NCBI RefSeq assembly: GCF_000519085.1
Contig: NZ_KI912577.1
Span: 312,501-376,500, forward strand
Direction: 5' to 3'
DNA from: Methylobacterium sp. 10
GTDB lineage: Bacteria > Pseudomonadota > Alphaproteobacteria > Rhizobiales > Beijerinckiaceae
DNA: 64,000 nt
Every line of letters starts with the position of its first letter. Position 1 is the first letter of the stretch. Positions 8,447 through 18,662 of this stretch are shown here, one piece after another. A model generated the notes under the pieces. The model worked only from the letters and a program-made list of their open reading frames with translations, made no database searches and had not been told where the DNA came from. Position numbers and translations under genes: made by a program.

Positions 8447-9049
8447 ATGTTGACGCAGAGTGTAAGTCCGGGGCTTGCTGCCGATGCGCTGCAGACGTCG
8501 GAATCCGACCCGCTTGCGGCCTTTGCCGACCGCACGCTGCTGATCGTGGACGACGACCGTCCCTTCTCCACGCGCCTGGCACGGGCGATGGAGGCGCGGG
8601 GCTACGAGGTCCAAGTGGCCGAGAGCGTGGCTGAAGGCGTTTCCCTGGTAGAGACCCGTGCGCCGGCCTTCGCGGTCATCGACATGCGCCTCGGCGACGG
8701 CAACGGCCTCGACGTGATCGCGCGGCTGAAGGAGAAGCGCCCCGAGGCGCGGGGCGTCATTCTCACCGGTTACGGCAACATCGCGACCGCCGTCACCGCC
8801 GTGAAGCTGGGTGCGTTCGACTACCTCGCCAAGCCTGCCGATGCGGACGAAATCCACGGGACCCTGATGGCGCAGCCGGGCGAGCGGGCCGACCCGCCGG
8901 AAAACCCGATGTCGGCCGATCGCGTGCGCTGGGAGCACATCCAGCGGGTTTATGAATTGTGCAGCCGCAACGTCTCCGAGACAGCGCGCCGTCTCAACAT
9001 GCACCGACGCACGCTACAGCGCATTCTAGCCAAGCGTGCGCCGCGCTGA
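8447..9049 (+). CDS. regA: RegA/PrrA/ActR response regulator
   Basis: The partner of RegB has 200 residues. The receiver domain (29-140) has the acidic pair in IVDDD, phosphoacceptor Asp79 in IDMRLGDGNG, the Thr in LTGYG and the Lys in LAKPAD. A short proline-containing linker leads to a C-terminal Fis-like helix-turn-helix (about 160-198) with SETARRLNMHRRTLQRIL, near-invariant in RegA homologues. The ATG at 8447 has GGAGGAG six bases upstream; an in-frame start at 8408 lacks one. RegA usually controls respiration, carbon fixation and hydrogen or nitrogen use in response to redox. Confidence 0.95.
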   Translation: MLTQSVSPGLAADALQTSESDPLAAFADRTLLIVDDDRPFSTRLARAMEARGYEVQVAESVAEGVSLVETRAPAFAVIDMRLGDGNGLDVIARLKEKRPEARGVILTGYGNIATAVTAVKLGAFDYLAKPADADEIHGTLMAQPGERADPPENPMSADRVRWEHIQRVYELCSRNVSETARRLNMHRRTLQRILAKRAPR

Positions 9050-9156
9050 GCCGCCCCTGACGACGACCCCGGCGCGCGATGTTGCACGGAACCGGACCGG
9101 CGCTGTAAAGCTCCGGCCGCCCACCGCAGTCGCTGCACCGGGCCCGACGGAGATGC

Positions 9157-9402
9157 ATGCCCGTGAACACGCGTAACCTGATCACGATCGTCAGCATGAT
9201 GGTGCTGGTGGGTACCGAAGTCTTCGCCGTCGCCATTGCTGCCGGCTGGGCGCTCGCCGGCTTGTTCGATCTCGGCGATACCGTGGGCCATGTCCTCATG
9301 GTCTTGTTCAGTTCGATCGCCGCTTGGATCATGCTCCAGCTCTGGCGCCGGGCGGTGAGCATCGAGCCGATTCGCGATGCCGCGCCGGCCGCCCGTCGCT
9401 GA
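9157..9402 (+). CDS. Small two-helix membrane protein, unknown function
   Basis: The protein has 81 residues with two hydrophobic helices (about 8-33 and 38-62) separated by a short LFDLGD turn, and a basic, Ala-rich C-terminal tail. Basic residues in the tail would place it in the cytoplasm. I recognise no family. It lies 107 bp after regA on the same strand and 149 bp before purS. Length, membrane topology and codon use like the neighbours suggest a real gene, but homology is not established here. Confidence 0.6.
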   Translation: MPVNTRNLITIVSMMVLVGTEVFAVAIAAGWALAGLFDLGDTVGHVLMVLFSSIAAWIMLQLWRRAVSIEPIRDAAPAARR

Positions 9403-9551
9403 TCCGGGGTCTAATCCCGAATTGCTCTTGCGCCTGACGGAGGCGGAACGGGCAGGGAGACATCCCCGCCGCGATGGCGTCGCCGCGTTGCATGGCCGGC
9501 ATTTCCCGACTATCGCCTGACGGGTCGAGCCACAGCACCGAGTCCGAGCCC

Positions 9552-9791
9552 ATGAAAGCCCGCATCATCGTCACCCTGAAGACCGGCGTGCTCGACCCTC
9601 AGGGCAAGGCGATCGAAGCCGCCCTCTCCTCCTTCGGCATCTCCGACATCGAGGGTGTCCGCCAGGGCAAGGTGTTCGACGTCGAGATCGCCGACACGGA
9701 CCCGGCCAGCGCCGAAGCGACGCTGAAGAGTGCCTGCGAGAAGCTGCTCGCGAACACCGTGGTCGAGAACTACGCGATCGAGATCGTCTGA
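9552..9791 (+). CDS. purS: Phosphoribosylformylglycinamidine synthase subunit PurS
   Basis: This small 79-residue subunit of the three-part FGAM synthase (PurSQL) bridges the glutaminase PurQ and the synthetase PurL. The sequence has the family features MKARIIVTLKTGVLDPQGKA at the start, then a GVRQGKVF segment and a C-terminal NTVVENYAIEI. The ATG at 9552 is chosen because an upstream in-frame extension to 9474 shows no family similarity. Its TGA overlaps the ATG of purQ by one base, implying translational coupling. purL is not in the window. Confidence 0.95.
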   Translation: MKARIIVTLKTGVLDPQGKAIEAALSSFGISDIEGVRQGKVFDVEIADTDPASAEATLKSACEKLLANTVVENYAIEIV

Positions 9792-10471
9792 TGCGCGCCG
9801 CGATCGTCGTCTTCCCTGGCTCCAACCGCGACGGCGACGTCGCCCGCGCCCTGCGCCTCGCCGGCGCGGAGGTGGTCAAGGTCTGGCACACCGAGACGGC
9901 GCTTCCGGCCGGCACCGACCTCGCGGTGCTTCCCGGCGGCTTCTCCTACGGCGACTATCTCCGCTGCGGCGCCATCGCCGGCCGCGCCGCCGCCATGGAT
10001 GCTGTCCGCGACCACGCCGCCCGCGGCGGCCTGGTGCTCGGCATCTGCAACGGTTTCCAGATCTTGTGTGAATCCGGCCTCCTGCCGGGCGTGCTGATGC
10101 GCAACGTCGACCGGCGTTTCATCTGCCACCGGCAACTGCTCAGGGTAGAGCGCGCCGATACCCGTTTCACTTCGTCCTATGTCAAGGGACAGGTGATCGA
10201 CGTCTGCGTGGCGCATGGCGAGGGCAATTACTTCGCCGATGCCGACACCGTCGCCCGCCTCGAAGGCGACGGTCGCGTGGCCTTCCGCTATTCCGACGCC
10301 TCGGGCGACCTGACCGTGGACGCCAACCGAAACGGCTCGCTGAACTCCATCGCCGGTATCTACAGCGAAAACCTCAACGTGCTCGGGATGATGCCCCACC
10401 CGGAAAACTTCGTCGAAGGACTGATTGGTGGGGTCGACGGGCGCGGGCTGTTCGAGAGCCTGGCGGCGTAG
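9791..10471 (+). CDS. purQ: Phosphoribosylformylglycinamidine synthase subunit PurQ (glutaminase)
   Basis: This class-I glutamine amidotransferase subunit has 226 residues and supplies ammonia to PurL. The nucleophile is Cys86 in GICNGFQIL; the other triad members are His203 and Glu205 in MMPHPENF. The oxyanion region LPGGFSYGDYLR (47-58) is intact. It begins within the purS stop codon (TGATG). Length matches the family, about 220-230. A palindromic repeat region follows before convergent apt. Confidence 0.96.
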   Translation: MRAAIVVFPGSNRDGDVARALRLAGAEVVKVWHTETALPAGTDLAVLPGGFSYGDYLRCGAIAGRAAAMDAVRDHAARGGLVLGICNGFQILCESGLLPGVLMRNVDRRFICHRQLLRVERADTRFTSSYVKGQVIDVCVAHGEGNYFADADTVARLEGDGRVAFRYSDASGDLTVDANRNGSLNSIAGIYSENLNVLGMMPHPENFVEGLIGGVDGRGLFESLAA

Positions 10472-10483
10472 AACACGGGACAT

Positions 10484-10610
10484 TTCTCCCCTTTGCGGGA
10501 GAGGGTACATGCGGAGCAGGCGGGAGAGGGGGAAGACCTCTTCCGCAAGATAGCGTTCTTCTCACTCTCCCCGCTGACGCGGGCCACCTTCTTCCGCAGA
10601 GGGGAGAAGG
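10484..10610. repeat. Intergenic palindromic repeat between purQ and apt
   Basis: The gap holds several copies of the word GGGAGAGGG or its complement (near 10498, 10522 and 10565), plus CCGCAGAGGGGAG, arranged as overlapping inverted repeats with CTTCCGCA arms. This is the look of a dispersed REP-type element of GC-rich rhizobia. It can also fold on both strands and may end transcription of purQ and apt. Family membership is inferred from pattern only. Confidence 0.55.
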
Positions 10611-10623
10611 AAGTGTCGCGCTC

Positions 10624-11169
10624 TCAATGCCCGTCGAATTCCATCAAGGTCCGCACCGGCACGTCGAGATCACGCAGCTTCTGTGCCCCGCCGATCTCGG
10701 GCAGGTCGATGACGAAGCAGGCCGCCACCACCTCGGCGCCGATCTGGCGCAGGAGGTTGACCGCCGCGCAGGCGGTGCCGCCGGTGGCGATGAGGTCGTC
10801 CACCAGCAGCACCTTGTCGCCCGGCTTGATGGCGTCCACGTGGATTTCCATCTCGTCGGTGCCGTATTCCAGAGCATAGGCGATGGAGACGGTCTTATGG
10901 GGCAGCTTGCCCTTCTTGCGAATCGGAACGAAGCCCGATGAGAGCTGGTGCGCCACCGCTCCCCCGAGGATGAAGCCCCGTGCCTCGATCCCCGCCACCT
11001 GGTCGATCCGCCCGCCGGCAAAAGGGTGGACCAGGGAATCCACCGCCCGGCGGAAGGCGCGCGGGTCGCTCAGAAGCGTAGTGATGTCGCGAAAGACGAT
11101 TCCGGGCTTGGGGTAATCCGGAATCGAGCGGATCGAATCCTTCAGCGCGGAGTGGCGGCGGGCTTCCAT
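10624..11169 (-). CDS. apt: Adenine phosphoribosyltransferase
   Basis: This purine-salvage enzyme converts adenine and PRPP to AMP. The 181-residue protein starts [20 protein letters not shown], aligning with the usual family start, and contains FRDITTLL, the [11 protein letters not shown] segment and the PRPP-binding loop [13 protein letters not shown]. An in-frame ATG at 11223 would add 18 residues not typical of the family, so I prefer 11169 although neither start has a strong ribosome site. It is convergent with purQ across a repeat region. Confidence 0.94.
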   Translation of the reverse strand: MEARRHSALKDSIRSIPDYPKPGIVFRDITTLLSDPRAFRRAVDSLVHPFAGGRIDQVAGIEARGFILGGAVAHQLSSGFVPIRKKGKLPHKTVSIAYALEYGTDEMEIHVDAIKPGDKVLLVDDLIATGGTACAAVNLLRQIGAEVVAACFVIDLPEIGGAQKLRDLDVPVRTLMEFDGH

Positions 11170-11253
11170 GCGGGCGGCTTTCGCTAGGATGGGTCGGGAT
11201 CGGAGTGGGTTTGAATATGCCATGCCCTGGCGGGAAAGCCGGGGCCTCGGATT

Positions 11254-12048
11254 TCAGGCGTTGGCGCGGCGCAGGAGCTTCACGAGATCTCCGTGCAGGC
11301 TCTCGTTGCCGGCGGCCACCGAGCGGGCGGCCAGGGGCTCCGCGCCGCCATCGGCGCTGGTGACGAAGCCACCGGCCTCGCGGACGAGGATGATGCCGGC
11401 CGCGATGTCCCAGGTCTGGAGGTCACGCTCCCAGTAGAGGTCCGAGCGGCCGCAGGCGACGTAGGCGAGGTCGAGGGCGGCCGAGCCGAAGCGGCGGGCA
11501 CCGCCGGTCACCGCCATCACCGCAGCGACCTCGCGCAGGAGCTTCGGGTGGTCGCCGCGCCCGAGATAGGGCGAGCCATAGGCGACGAGGGCGTCGGCGA
11601 GATCGGTCCGGCCGGAGACGCGCAGGCGGCGGTTGTTGAGATAGGCGCCCTTGCCGCGCTCGGCCACGAACAGCTCGTCCTTGGCCGGATCGTAGATGAC
11701 GCCGGCGACGATCTGGCCGTCGCGCTCGAGACCCACCGAGATCGCGAAATGCGGGATGCCGTGGAGGAAGTTGGTGGTGCCGTCGAGGGGATCGACATGC
11801 CAGGTATGGCTCTTGTCCTGCCCCTCGATGGTCCCGGATTCCTCGAGGATCAGGCCGTAGCCTGGGCGCGCCTTCATCAGGGCGTCGCGCAGCACCTCCT
11901 CCGCCTTGCGGTCGGCGGCGGAGACGAAGTTGCCGGGACCCTTGCGCGAGACCTGAAGGTTCTCGATCTCGCCATAGTCGCGCTTGAGGCCGCGGGCGGC
12001 CTTGCGGACGGCGTCGACCATGACGGTCATGAGAGGTGAGCTGATCAT
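11254..12048 (-). CDS. suhB: Inositol monophosphatase family protein (SuhB-like)
   Basis: This Mg-dependent phosphatase has 264 residues. Metal ligands are visible: Glu69-Glu70 in ILEES, Asp86 and Asp89 in WHVDPLDGTTNF (83-94), and Asp214 in TWDIAAG. The length is normal for the family. SuhB-type enzymes hydrolyse inositol-1-phosphate and related sugar phosphates, and in E. coli SuhB also acts with ribosomal RNA antitermination factors; which role applies cannot be told here. It is upstream of apt on the same strand, with an 84-bp gap. Confidence 0.92.
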   Translation of the reverse strand: MISSPLMTVMVDAVRKAARGLKRDYGEIENLQVSRKGPGNFVSAADRKAEEVLRDALMKARPGYGLILEESGTIEGQDKSHTWHVDPLDGTTNFLHGIPHFAISVGLERDGQIVAGVIYDPAKDELFVAERGKGAYLNNRRLRVSGRTDLADALVAYGSPYLGRGDHPKLLREVAAVMAVTGGARRFGSAALDLAYVACGRSDLYWERDLQTWDIAAGIILVREAGGFVTSADGGAEPLAARSVAAGNESLHGDLVKLLRRANA

Positions 12049-12237
12049 CGATGCAAAGGTCCGGGTCGATTCAAAGAACGGTCTCGCGCGGCCATAGCAT
12101 GTTTGCCGCCCGCCTCACCCCTCGCCGATGCGGGGCAGAGCAGAAACGCGCGCAGGCCCCCATGGATGCCGCATCGTCTGCGGTGCGCCGCGTCGCGCGG
12201 GGAGACGACAATGAGGTAGCCTCATCGTCGACTGGTA

Positions 12238-13287
12238 TCACTCCACCTTCATCCGCGCCTCGGCCAGACGCTCGGCCCGGCTGCGCTCCTCGGCGGTGAG
12301 GCCGGCGAGGGTCTCGTCGAGCTTGGGGTCGGAGCGCCCCTGGGCGGCGGCGGCGAGGTTCCAGGCTGCCGCCTCCACGGGGTTCTTCTGCATCCCCCGT
12401 CCGAGAGCGTAGAGGATAGCGACGCGATTCTGCGCGATGGCGTTGCCGCGCGATGCGGCGTGCAGGAAATAGCGGGCCGCGCGGGCCTCGTCCTTCTCGG
12501 TGCCGATGCCGTTGAACAGCAGGATCGCGAACTCGACCTCACCGGCGAGATCGCCGTTATCGGCGGCGCGGCGGAACCACTCGGCCGCCTGTCTGGGATC
12601 CTTCGGCACCCCTCTCCCCTGGAGATAGAGCACACCAAGATCGTGCTGCGCCGGGCCGATCTCGCCCTCCGCCGCCTTACGAAACAGGGCGGCGGCCTTC
12701 ACCTCGTCCTCCGCCGCGCCGGTGCCGATCAGGATCAGGGCGAGGTTGTAGGCGGCCGTGGTATCGCCCTTGGCCGAGGCCTGTTCGAGCCAGCGACGCC
12801 CGGCCTTCGGATCCTTTGTGCCGCCACGGCCGTCGATCGACATCAGGCCGAGGGAGGCCATGGCGTGGGTGTCGCCCTGGTTGGCAGCCAGACGATACCA
12901 TTCGGCCGCCTTAACCGGGTCCTGCTTCACCCCGAGGCCCTGGTTGTAGAGCTCGCCGAGCAGCGTCATCGCCGCGGCGTCCTTATTGTCGGCGGCGATC
13001 CGCTTCGTCGCCTCGCGGAAGGCGGTGGTGTACTGGCCGCGCTGGTAGGCGCCGAAGGCGATGTCCGGTTCGGTCGCCGACCGGGGCGGCACCGCGCCGA
13101 CCGCGCCGATGGAGTACGGGGTCGGCAGTTCCCGGACCTGCCCCTTCAACGTCTCCCTGGCGCGAGGTGTCAGCGCTTGGGGTGCCGCCGGATCGGTCGG
13201 CATCACTTTCGGCGCCTCGGCCCGTGCGGAGAACGCCAGGCCCTCCGCCACGGCGAGGGCGAGGGCGGCCCGGCGGACCCGCCTCAC
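12238..13287 (-). CDS. Sel1-like repeat (tetratricopeptide-type) periplasmic protein
   Basis: The 349-residue protein has a signal peptide (about 1-24, ending SARAEA). After a proline-containing linker come at least five Sel1-like repeats between about 103 and 320 with the pattern AA-W-R-AA--G---A---LG-----G-G-----D---A: for example AAEWYRLAANQGDTHAMASLG and AAEWFRRAADNGDLAGEVEFA. Such repeats form a helical scaffold for protein contacts. Its ATG overlaps the stop of the ThiE-like gene by four bases (ATGA), so the two are translationally coupled. Partner unknown. Confidence 0.88.
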   Translation of the reverse strand: MRRVRRAALALAVAEGLAFSARAEAPKVMPTDPAAPQALTPRARETLKGQVRELPTPYSIGAVGAVPPRSATEPDIAFGAYQRGQYTTAFREATKRIAADNKDAAAMTLLGELYNQGLGVKQDPVKAAEWYRLAANQGDTHAMASLGLMSIDGRGGTKDPKAGRRWLEQASAKGDTTAAYNLALILIGTGAAEDEVKAAALFRKAAEGEIGPAQHDLGVLYLQGRGVPKDPRQAAEWFRRAADNGDLAGEVEFAILLFNGIGTEKDEARAARYFLHAASRGNAIAQNRVAILYALGRGMQKNPVEAAAWNLAAAAQGRSDPKLDETLAGLTAEERSRAERLAEARMKVE

Positions 13288-13943
13288 GTATCGGCCTCCG
13301 AGGCCGAGACCAAGGCCTGGATGGCGGCGACATCGGCCCCCTCCCCCATCCAGAGCGCGCTCTCCAGTCCGAGGAATTCCGCTCCCGTCGCCAGGAGCCC
13401 TTCCACCTGGGCGAGGTCATGGGCGACGGCGATGCAGGGTGTCTCGAAGATCTCCACCCACCATTCGGCGCGCTCGCGCACGGTATCGGCGTCGGGGGCG
13501 ATCCCATCTGCGTAGAGGCCGCCGAACATCACGTAATCGACGCCGGCCTCGCCCGCCTCCATGGCCGCGTGCTTCTGCTCGTAGCCACCGGCCCCGAGGA
13601 TACGGCCGTCGTCGAGGCGATCGCGGAAATCCTTCAGGGCTCCATCGCGCGCCTTGTCCACATGGACGCCGTCCGCCCCGCCCCGCGCGGCGACGCTGAC
13701 GAGGTCGCCGGTGAAATCGGACACCGTGACGACCAGGGCGGCGCCGGTGGCCTGTGCCGCTGGGGCCAGACGCTTGACGAGGTTCACAAGGCTACGCTCA
13801 TCCGCCGCCGCGAGGCGCAGGACCACGGCGGCCACGTCCCCCACCGCGCAGGCCGCGGTCAGCGCCTCGGCGAGGGCGTCGGCCTGATGGGCCTCTACCC
13901 TGTGGGGGGACAAGAGGGCGAGGCGGGTACGGGGTTCGGCCAT
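13284..13943 (-). CDS. Divergent thiamine-phosphate-synthase-like protein
   Basis: The 219-residue protein has a TIM-barrel pattern matching the ThiE/TenI superfamily: GADGVHV at about 95, GVDYVMFGGLY at about 139 and AEFLGLESALW near the C-terminus. However, the residues that bind diphosphate and pyrimidine in ThiE are changed: LR-K is LRLAA, NDR is SDF, and H-GQ-D is HVDKA. It may therefore have another function. It sits between fba and the Sel1 gene and overlaps the latter by four bases. I name it by fold and would not assign thiamine synthesis. Confidence 0.75.
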   Translation of the reverse strand: MAEPRTRLALLSPHRVEAHQADALAEALTAACAVGDVAAVVLRLAAADERSLVNLVKRLAPAAQATGAALVVTVSDFTGDLVSVAARGGADGVHVDKARDGALKDFRDRLDDGRILGAGGYEQKHAAMEAGEAGVDYVMFGGLYADGIAPDADTVRERAEWWVEIFETPCIAVAHDLAQVEGLLATGAEFLGLESALWMGEGADVAAIQALVSASEADT

Positions 13944-13959
13944 TCTTCTCGTCCTAACA

Positions 13960-14005
13960 GCATCATCCCGAAAAGCGGGGACCGCTTCTCGGGGACAGAC
14001 GATGC
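13960..14005. repeat. Dispersed rhizobial palindrome (GCATC...GATGC type)
   Basis: The element begins GCATCATCCCGAAAAGCGGG and ends with GATGC; its arms are complementary with an internal CGAAAAGCGG/CCGCTTCTCG pair. This matches a short palindrome seen widely between genes of Rhizobiales. It lies between fba and the ThiE-like gene. Confidence 0.65.
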
Positions 14006-14021
14006 GAGATCACCGCGTCAC

Positions 14022-14051
14022 GCACGGTTCCGGATGCGATCCGAAACCGTG
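14022..14051. repeat. Inverted repeat just downstream of fba
   Basis: The arms CACGGTTCCGGAT and ATCCGAAACCGTG pair with a single mismatch around a short loop, ending about ten bases before the fba stop. There is no T tract, so it may be a stabilising 3' hairpin or a second repeat unit rather than an intrinsic terminator. Confidence 0.5.
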
Positions 14052-14061
14052 AAGCAGCGGC

Positions 14062-15132
14062 TCAGGCAGCGCCGATCTTCGGATCGAGGGAGCCATTGGC
14101 GTAGCGCTTGGCCATCTCGGAGACCGAGATCGGGCGGATCTTCGAGCCCTGGCCGGCAGTGCCGAATTCCTCGAAACGCTGGCGACAGAGCTTCGTCATC
14201 GCGTCCATGGCGGGCTTCAGGTACTTGCGCGGATCGAACTCGGCCGGGTTCTCGGTGAGGACCTTCCGGATCTGGCCGGTCATGGCCATGCGGTTGTCGG
14301 TATCGATGTTGATCTTGCGCACGCCGTGCTTGATGCCACGCTGGATCTCGGCCACCGGCACGCCCCAGGTGGGCTTCATCTGGCCGCCATAGGAGTTGAT
14401 GATGTCCTGCAGGTCCTGCGGCACCGAGGAGGAGCCGTGCATGACGAGGTGGGTCGTCGGCAGGCGGCGGTGGATCTCCTCGATCACGTTCATGGCAAGC
14501 ACGTCGCCGTCGGGCTGGCGGGTGAACTTGTAGGCGCCGTGGCTGGTGCCCATGGCGACGGCGAGCGCATCGACCTTGGTGGCGGTGACGAACTTTACGG
14601 CCTCCTCCGGGTCGGTGAGGAGCTGGTCGTGGCTAAGTACGCCCTCGGCGCCGTGTCCGTCCTCGGCCTCGCCTTGGCCGCTCTCCAGTGAACCGAGCAC
14701 GCCGAGCTCGCCCTCCACCGAGACGCCGGCCCAATGGGCCATGCGGGTGACGTTGCCGGTGATCTCGACGTTGTAGGCGTAGTCCGCCGGAGTCTTGCCG
14801 TCGGCCTTCAGCGAGCCGTCCATCATCACCGAGGTGAAACCGTACTGGATCGCCGTGGCGCAGGTGGCTTCGTTGTTGCCGTGGTCGAGATGCATGCAGA
14901 CGGGGATGTGGGGGTAGATCTCCACGAGGCCGTCGATCAGCTTGGCGAGCACCACGTCGTTGGCATAGGCGCGCGCACCCTTGCTCGCCTGCAGGATCAC
15001 CGGCGAATCAGTGGCATCGGCCGCCGCCATGATGGCGAGCCCCTGCTCCATGTTGTTCAGGTTAAAGGCCGGCACGCCGTATTCGTATTCGGCGGCGTGA
15101 TCCAGGAGCTGCCTCAGGGTGATACGTGCCAT
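14062..15132 (-). CDS. fba: Class II fructose-bisphosphate aldolase (Calvin/glycolytic type)
   Basis: This zinc aldolase has 356 residues and interconverts fructose-1,6-bisphosphate with glyceraldehyde-3-phosphate and DHAP; many homologues also act on sedoheptulose-1,7-bisphosphate. Zinc-site residues are in HLDHGNN (81-87); [16 protein letters not shown] and MHGSSSVP mark the other active-site loops. The sequence is of the 350-residue CbbA/FbaA subtype, common in alphaproteobacteria. With gap and pgk upstream on the same strand it makes a lower-glycolysis cluster, although 250 bp with a repeat separates it from pgk. Confidence 0.96.
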   Translation of the reverse strand: MARITLRQLLDHAAEYEYGVPAFNLNNMEQGLAIMAAADATDSPVILQASKGARAYANDVVLAKLIDGLVEIYPHIPVCMHLDHGNNEATCATAIQYGFTSVMMDGSLKADGKTPADYAYNVEITGNVTRMAHWAGVSVEGELGVLGSLESGQGEAEDGHGAEGVLSHDQLLTDPEEAVKFVTATKVDALAVAMGTSHGAYKFTRQPDGDVLAMNVIEEIHRRLPTTHLVMHGSSSVPQDLQDIINSYGGQMKPTWGVPVAEIQRGIKHGVRKINIDTDNRMAMTGQIRKVLTENPAEFDPRKYLKPAMDAMTKLCRQRFEEFGTAGQGSKIRPISVSEMAKRYANGSLDPKIGAA

Positions 15133-15273
15133 TGGTGTCTCCTAAAAACGATGGGGCCGACCCGATGGGCCGCCATCCAATGAAATTCGTCTGCCTTGTC
15201 GGACCTTACCGGGTCCATCGCAACTCGAAATGGGAGGGCTCGCCAGTGGTCCCTCACCATTTCCCATCCGCTT

Positions 15274-15356
15274 CCTCATCCTAGGGTGCCGAAGCGGAGC
15301 GAAGGCCTCGAAGGAGCATTCTTCGAGGCCCGCTGCCGCGGGCGCCTTGGGATGAA
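15274..15356. repeat. Intergenic palindromic repeat, copy A (CCTCATCCT type)
   Basis: The unit has outer CCTCATCC / GGATGA arms and a central GGCCTCGAAGGA...TCTTCGAGGCC hairpin. A longer and more perfect relative lies at 30304-30404, sharing the words GGCCTCGAAGGAGC and GCGGAGCGAAGGCC (or complement). It sits between fba and pgk. I see no gene elsewhere in 15133-15381. Confidence 0.65.
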
Positions 15357-15381
15357 GTGGAGAGATGGGTGATGGAACCGA

Positions 15382-16584
15382 TCACCCCTTGACGCGCAGG
15401 GCCTCGACGCCGGGCAGGACCTTGCCCTCCAGCCATTCGAGGAACGCGCCGCCGGCGGTGGACACGTAGGAAAAATCGTCGGCGACGCCGGCATGGTTGA
15501 GGGCGGCCACCGTGTCGCCGCCGCCGGCCACCGAGACGAGCTTGCCGGCCTTGGTGCGCTCGGCCGCGTGACGCGCAGCCGCCACCGTGGCGGCGTCGAA
15601 CGGGGTCAGCTCGAACGCGCCGAGAGGTCCGTTCCAGACCAGTGTCGCGGCATCGTCGATGGCGGCATCGATCTCGGCCACCGAGGCCGGGCCGGCATCG
15701 AGGATCATACCGGTCTCCGACACGGCGTCGACACTCACCGTCTCATGCGCCGCGTTGGCCTTGAACTCGGCGGCGACCACCGCGTCGACGGGCAGGATGA
15801 TGCGGCACTTGGCGGAAGCGGCGGCGTCGAGGATGCGGAGTGCCGTCTCGGCGAGATCCTTCTCGCACAACGACTTGCCGACGGCTTTCCCCTGCGCGTG
15901 CAGGAAGGTGTTGGCCATGCCGCCGCCGATGACGAGCATGTCCACCTTGGCGACGAGATTCTGCAGGAGGTCGATCTTCGAGGAGACCTTGGCGCCGCCG
16001 ACGAGGGCGATGACCGGGCGGCTCGGCGCCTCCAGCCCCTTGGTGAGCGCGTCGAGCTCGGCCTGCATCAGCCGGCCGGCGTAGGCCGGCAGCACATGGG
16101 CGAGGCCCTCCGTCGAGGCATGGGCGCGATGGGCGGCCGAGAAGGCCTCGTTGACGTAGAGGTCGCCGTTGGCGGCGAGTGCCGTCACGAAACCGGCCTC
16201 GTTCTTCTCCTCGCCCGCGTGGAAGCGGGTGTTCTCCAGGAGGAGGACATCGCCGTCCTTCAGGGCCGTGACGGCCGAGGACGCGGCCTCGCCGATGCAA
16301 TCCTCGGCGAAGGCGACCGGGCGGCCGAGACGGTCGGACAGGGCGGAGACCACCTGTTTCAGCGAATCAGCCGCCACCGGCTTGCCCTTGGGGCGGCCGA
16401 AATGCGCCAGCAGCACCACGCGTCCGCCACCATCCGCGATCTCGCGGATCGTCGGGACGATCCTCTCGATGCGAGTGGCGTCGGTGACGCGCTCCCCCTC
16501 CATCGGCACGTTCAGGTCGACGCGGAGAAGCACGCGCTTGCCCTGGAGGGAGCCGGCATCGTCGAGGGTGCGGAAAGCGGTCAT
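15382..16584 (-). CDS. pgk: Phosphoglycerate kinase
   Basis: This glycolytic/Calvin enzyme has 400 residues. N-terminal substrate residues are in [10 protein letters not shown] and [25 protein letters not shown] and the nucleotide loop GAFELTPFD followed by [12 protein letters not shown] are all present. The length matches bacterial Pgk (about 395). It lies 29 bp downstream of a small membrane protein gene and downstream of gap, in the order gap - membrane protein - pgk - fba on the minus strand. Confidence 0.97.
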   Translation of the reverse strand: MTAFRTLDDAGSLQGKRVLLRVDLNVPMEGERVTDATRIERIVPTIREIADGGGRVVLLAHFGRPKGKPVAADSLKQVVSALSDRLGRPVAFAEDCIGEAASSAVTALKDGDVLLLENTRFHAGEEKNEAGFVTALAANGDLYVNEAFSAAHRAHASTEGLAHVLPAYAGRLMQAELDALTKGLEAPSRPVIALVGGAKVSSKIDLLQNLVAKVDMLVIGGGMANTFLHAQGKAVGKSLCEKDLAETALRILDAAASAKCRIILPVDAVVAAEFKANAAHETVSVDAVSETGMILDAGPASVAEIDAAIDDAATLVWNGPLGAFELTPFDAATVAAARHAAERTKAGKLVSVAGGGDTVAALNHAGVADDFSYVSTAGGAFLEWLEGKVLPGVEALRVKG

Positions 16585-16613
16585 CCTGGCCTTCAGTGTC
16601 GTCGAGAGAAAGA

Positions 16614-17144
16614 TCAGCGCGGGGTGATGAGCCCATCGAGATGGAAGCGCTGGGCGGCAATGGTCAGGACTACGGTGAGCACCGCAGTGATGATTGCCGT
16701 CAGCACCAGGGCTCCGGAGCCTGGCAGCCGGCGCGTGCGGTCGGCGACGGCGCGGACTTCGCTGCGCAGGGCAGCGAGGTCGGACTGGCGGGCCGCCTCG
16801 CTCATGCGGGTGGTCGCCCCCTCGATCTTCTCCTCGACGCGGGAGAGCAGGGCCTCGGAGCGGGCGTACTTATCCTCGATCCGCGCGCACTTGTCCTCGA
16901 TGCGGGCGAGCTGATCGCTGCCGGGCGAAGATGCGGCGGGCGAGGATTGAGACAGAGGCTCGGCCTTGCCGACCGCGAGCGGCGGTGCTGCCTTCTGGTT
17001 GGCGATCGCCTGGGTCTCGGGCACCGGCGACGGCGCCGTTCCCGCGAGATCGGGCGTTTTACTCTCAGAAGTCATACTCTCGGAAGTCTTGGCGCCCGGT
17101 ATGAAGCTGGTTCCGGTCGACGGGGTCGGCGAAGGCTCGGTCAT
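16614..17144 (-). CDS. Coiled-coil membrane-anchored protein, unknown function
   Basis: The protein has 176 residues. The first about 75 are Ser/Pro/Thr/Ala-rich and disordered. Residues 78-135 form a charged heptad region with repeated ARIEDK units (coiled coil). One hydrophobic helix (about 143-165, [19 protein letters not shown]) sits near the C-terminus, making it a tail-anchored type membrane protein with most mass in the cytoplasm. It lies between gap and pgk in the same orientation, about 29 bp from pgk. I know no function; the central coiled coil suggests self-association. Confidence 0.7.
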   Translation of the reverse strand: MTEPSPTPSTGTSFIPGAKTSESMTSESKTPDLAGTAPSPVPETQAIANQKAAPPLAVGKAEPLSQSSPAASSPGSDQLARIEDKCARIEDKYARSEALLSRVEEKIEGATTRMSEAARQSDLAALRSEVRAVADRTRRLPGSGALVLTAIITAVLTVVLTIAAQRFHLDGLITPR

Positions 17145-17229
17145 GTCGGACGCACCATTGCTGGTCGATCACAGGGTGTCGTTCACGCAGCACCCCGGGC
17201 GGCACGCGGGCCGCCCGGAAGCGCTACTC

Positions 17230-18237
<1,008 letters not shown>

Positions 18238-18662
18238 GGCGTGAATCCTTCTATGTACCGGGCGCCGACCTCGCGGAACCCGTAAGCAGCAAGAGCGAGA
18301 CAGCGGGCCGAAGGGGCGGAGCCGCCATTCGGCGTCGCTGTGTCATGTGCACCGTTGAACGTCAGATGAACCGCTTGGCCCATCATCCGACCCTCATGCG
18401 TCCGCGAAAGGACCGATGCGGGATCGATGGTCGAACGGGTCACGGGCTCGAATTCCCAATCTGGCGGTCGGTTCGAGGAGCGCGCGGTCTCTAACATGGG
18501 GGAAACCGCTGGCAAAGGTTTTGCCGGATCGATTCGTTTTCCTCCCCCGCATATGATGGCAAAGCGTCGATTTCGCGCGCGGATCGGTAGAGGTTTGGCT
18601 ACAAATCCGCTTTTCCGAAACAGATGCGCCAGCCCCTCCATCATCCGGCGGACCGTAGAACG
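18238..18662. other. Non-coding divergent region between gap and DUF4164
   Basis: These 425 bp hold no frame I can support as a gene. They include an inverted repeat GGCAAAGGTTTTGCC near 18511-18525 and must contain the gap promoter on the minus strand and that of DUF4164-zapA on the plus strand. I cannot place either promoter with confidence. Confidence 0.5.

Noticed and set aside
6805..8571. 589-codon upstream extension of phaZ on the minus strand
   Set aside because: It is antisense to regB and regA, low-complexity Arg/Gly/Glu-rich, and PhaZ homologues begin at the ATG at 6804, which has a good ribosome site.
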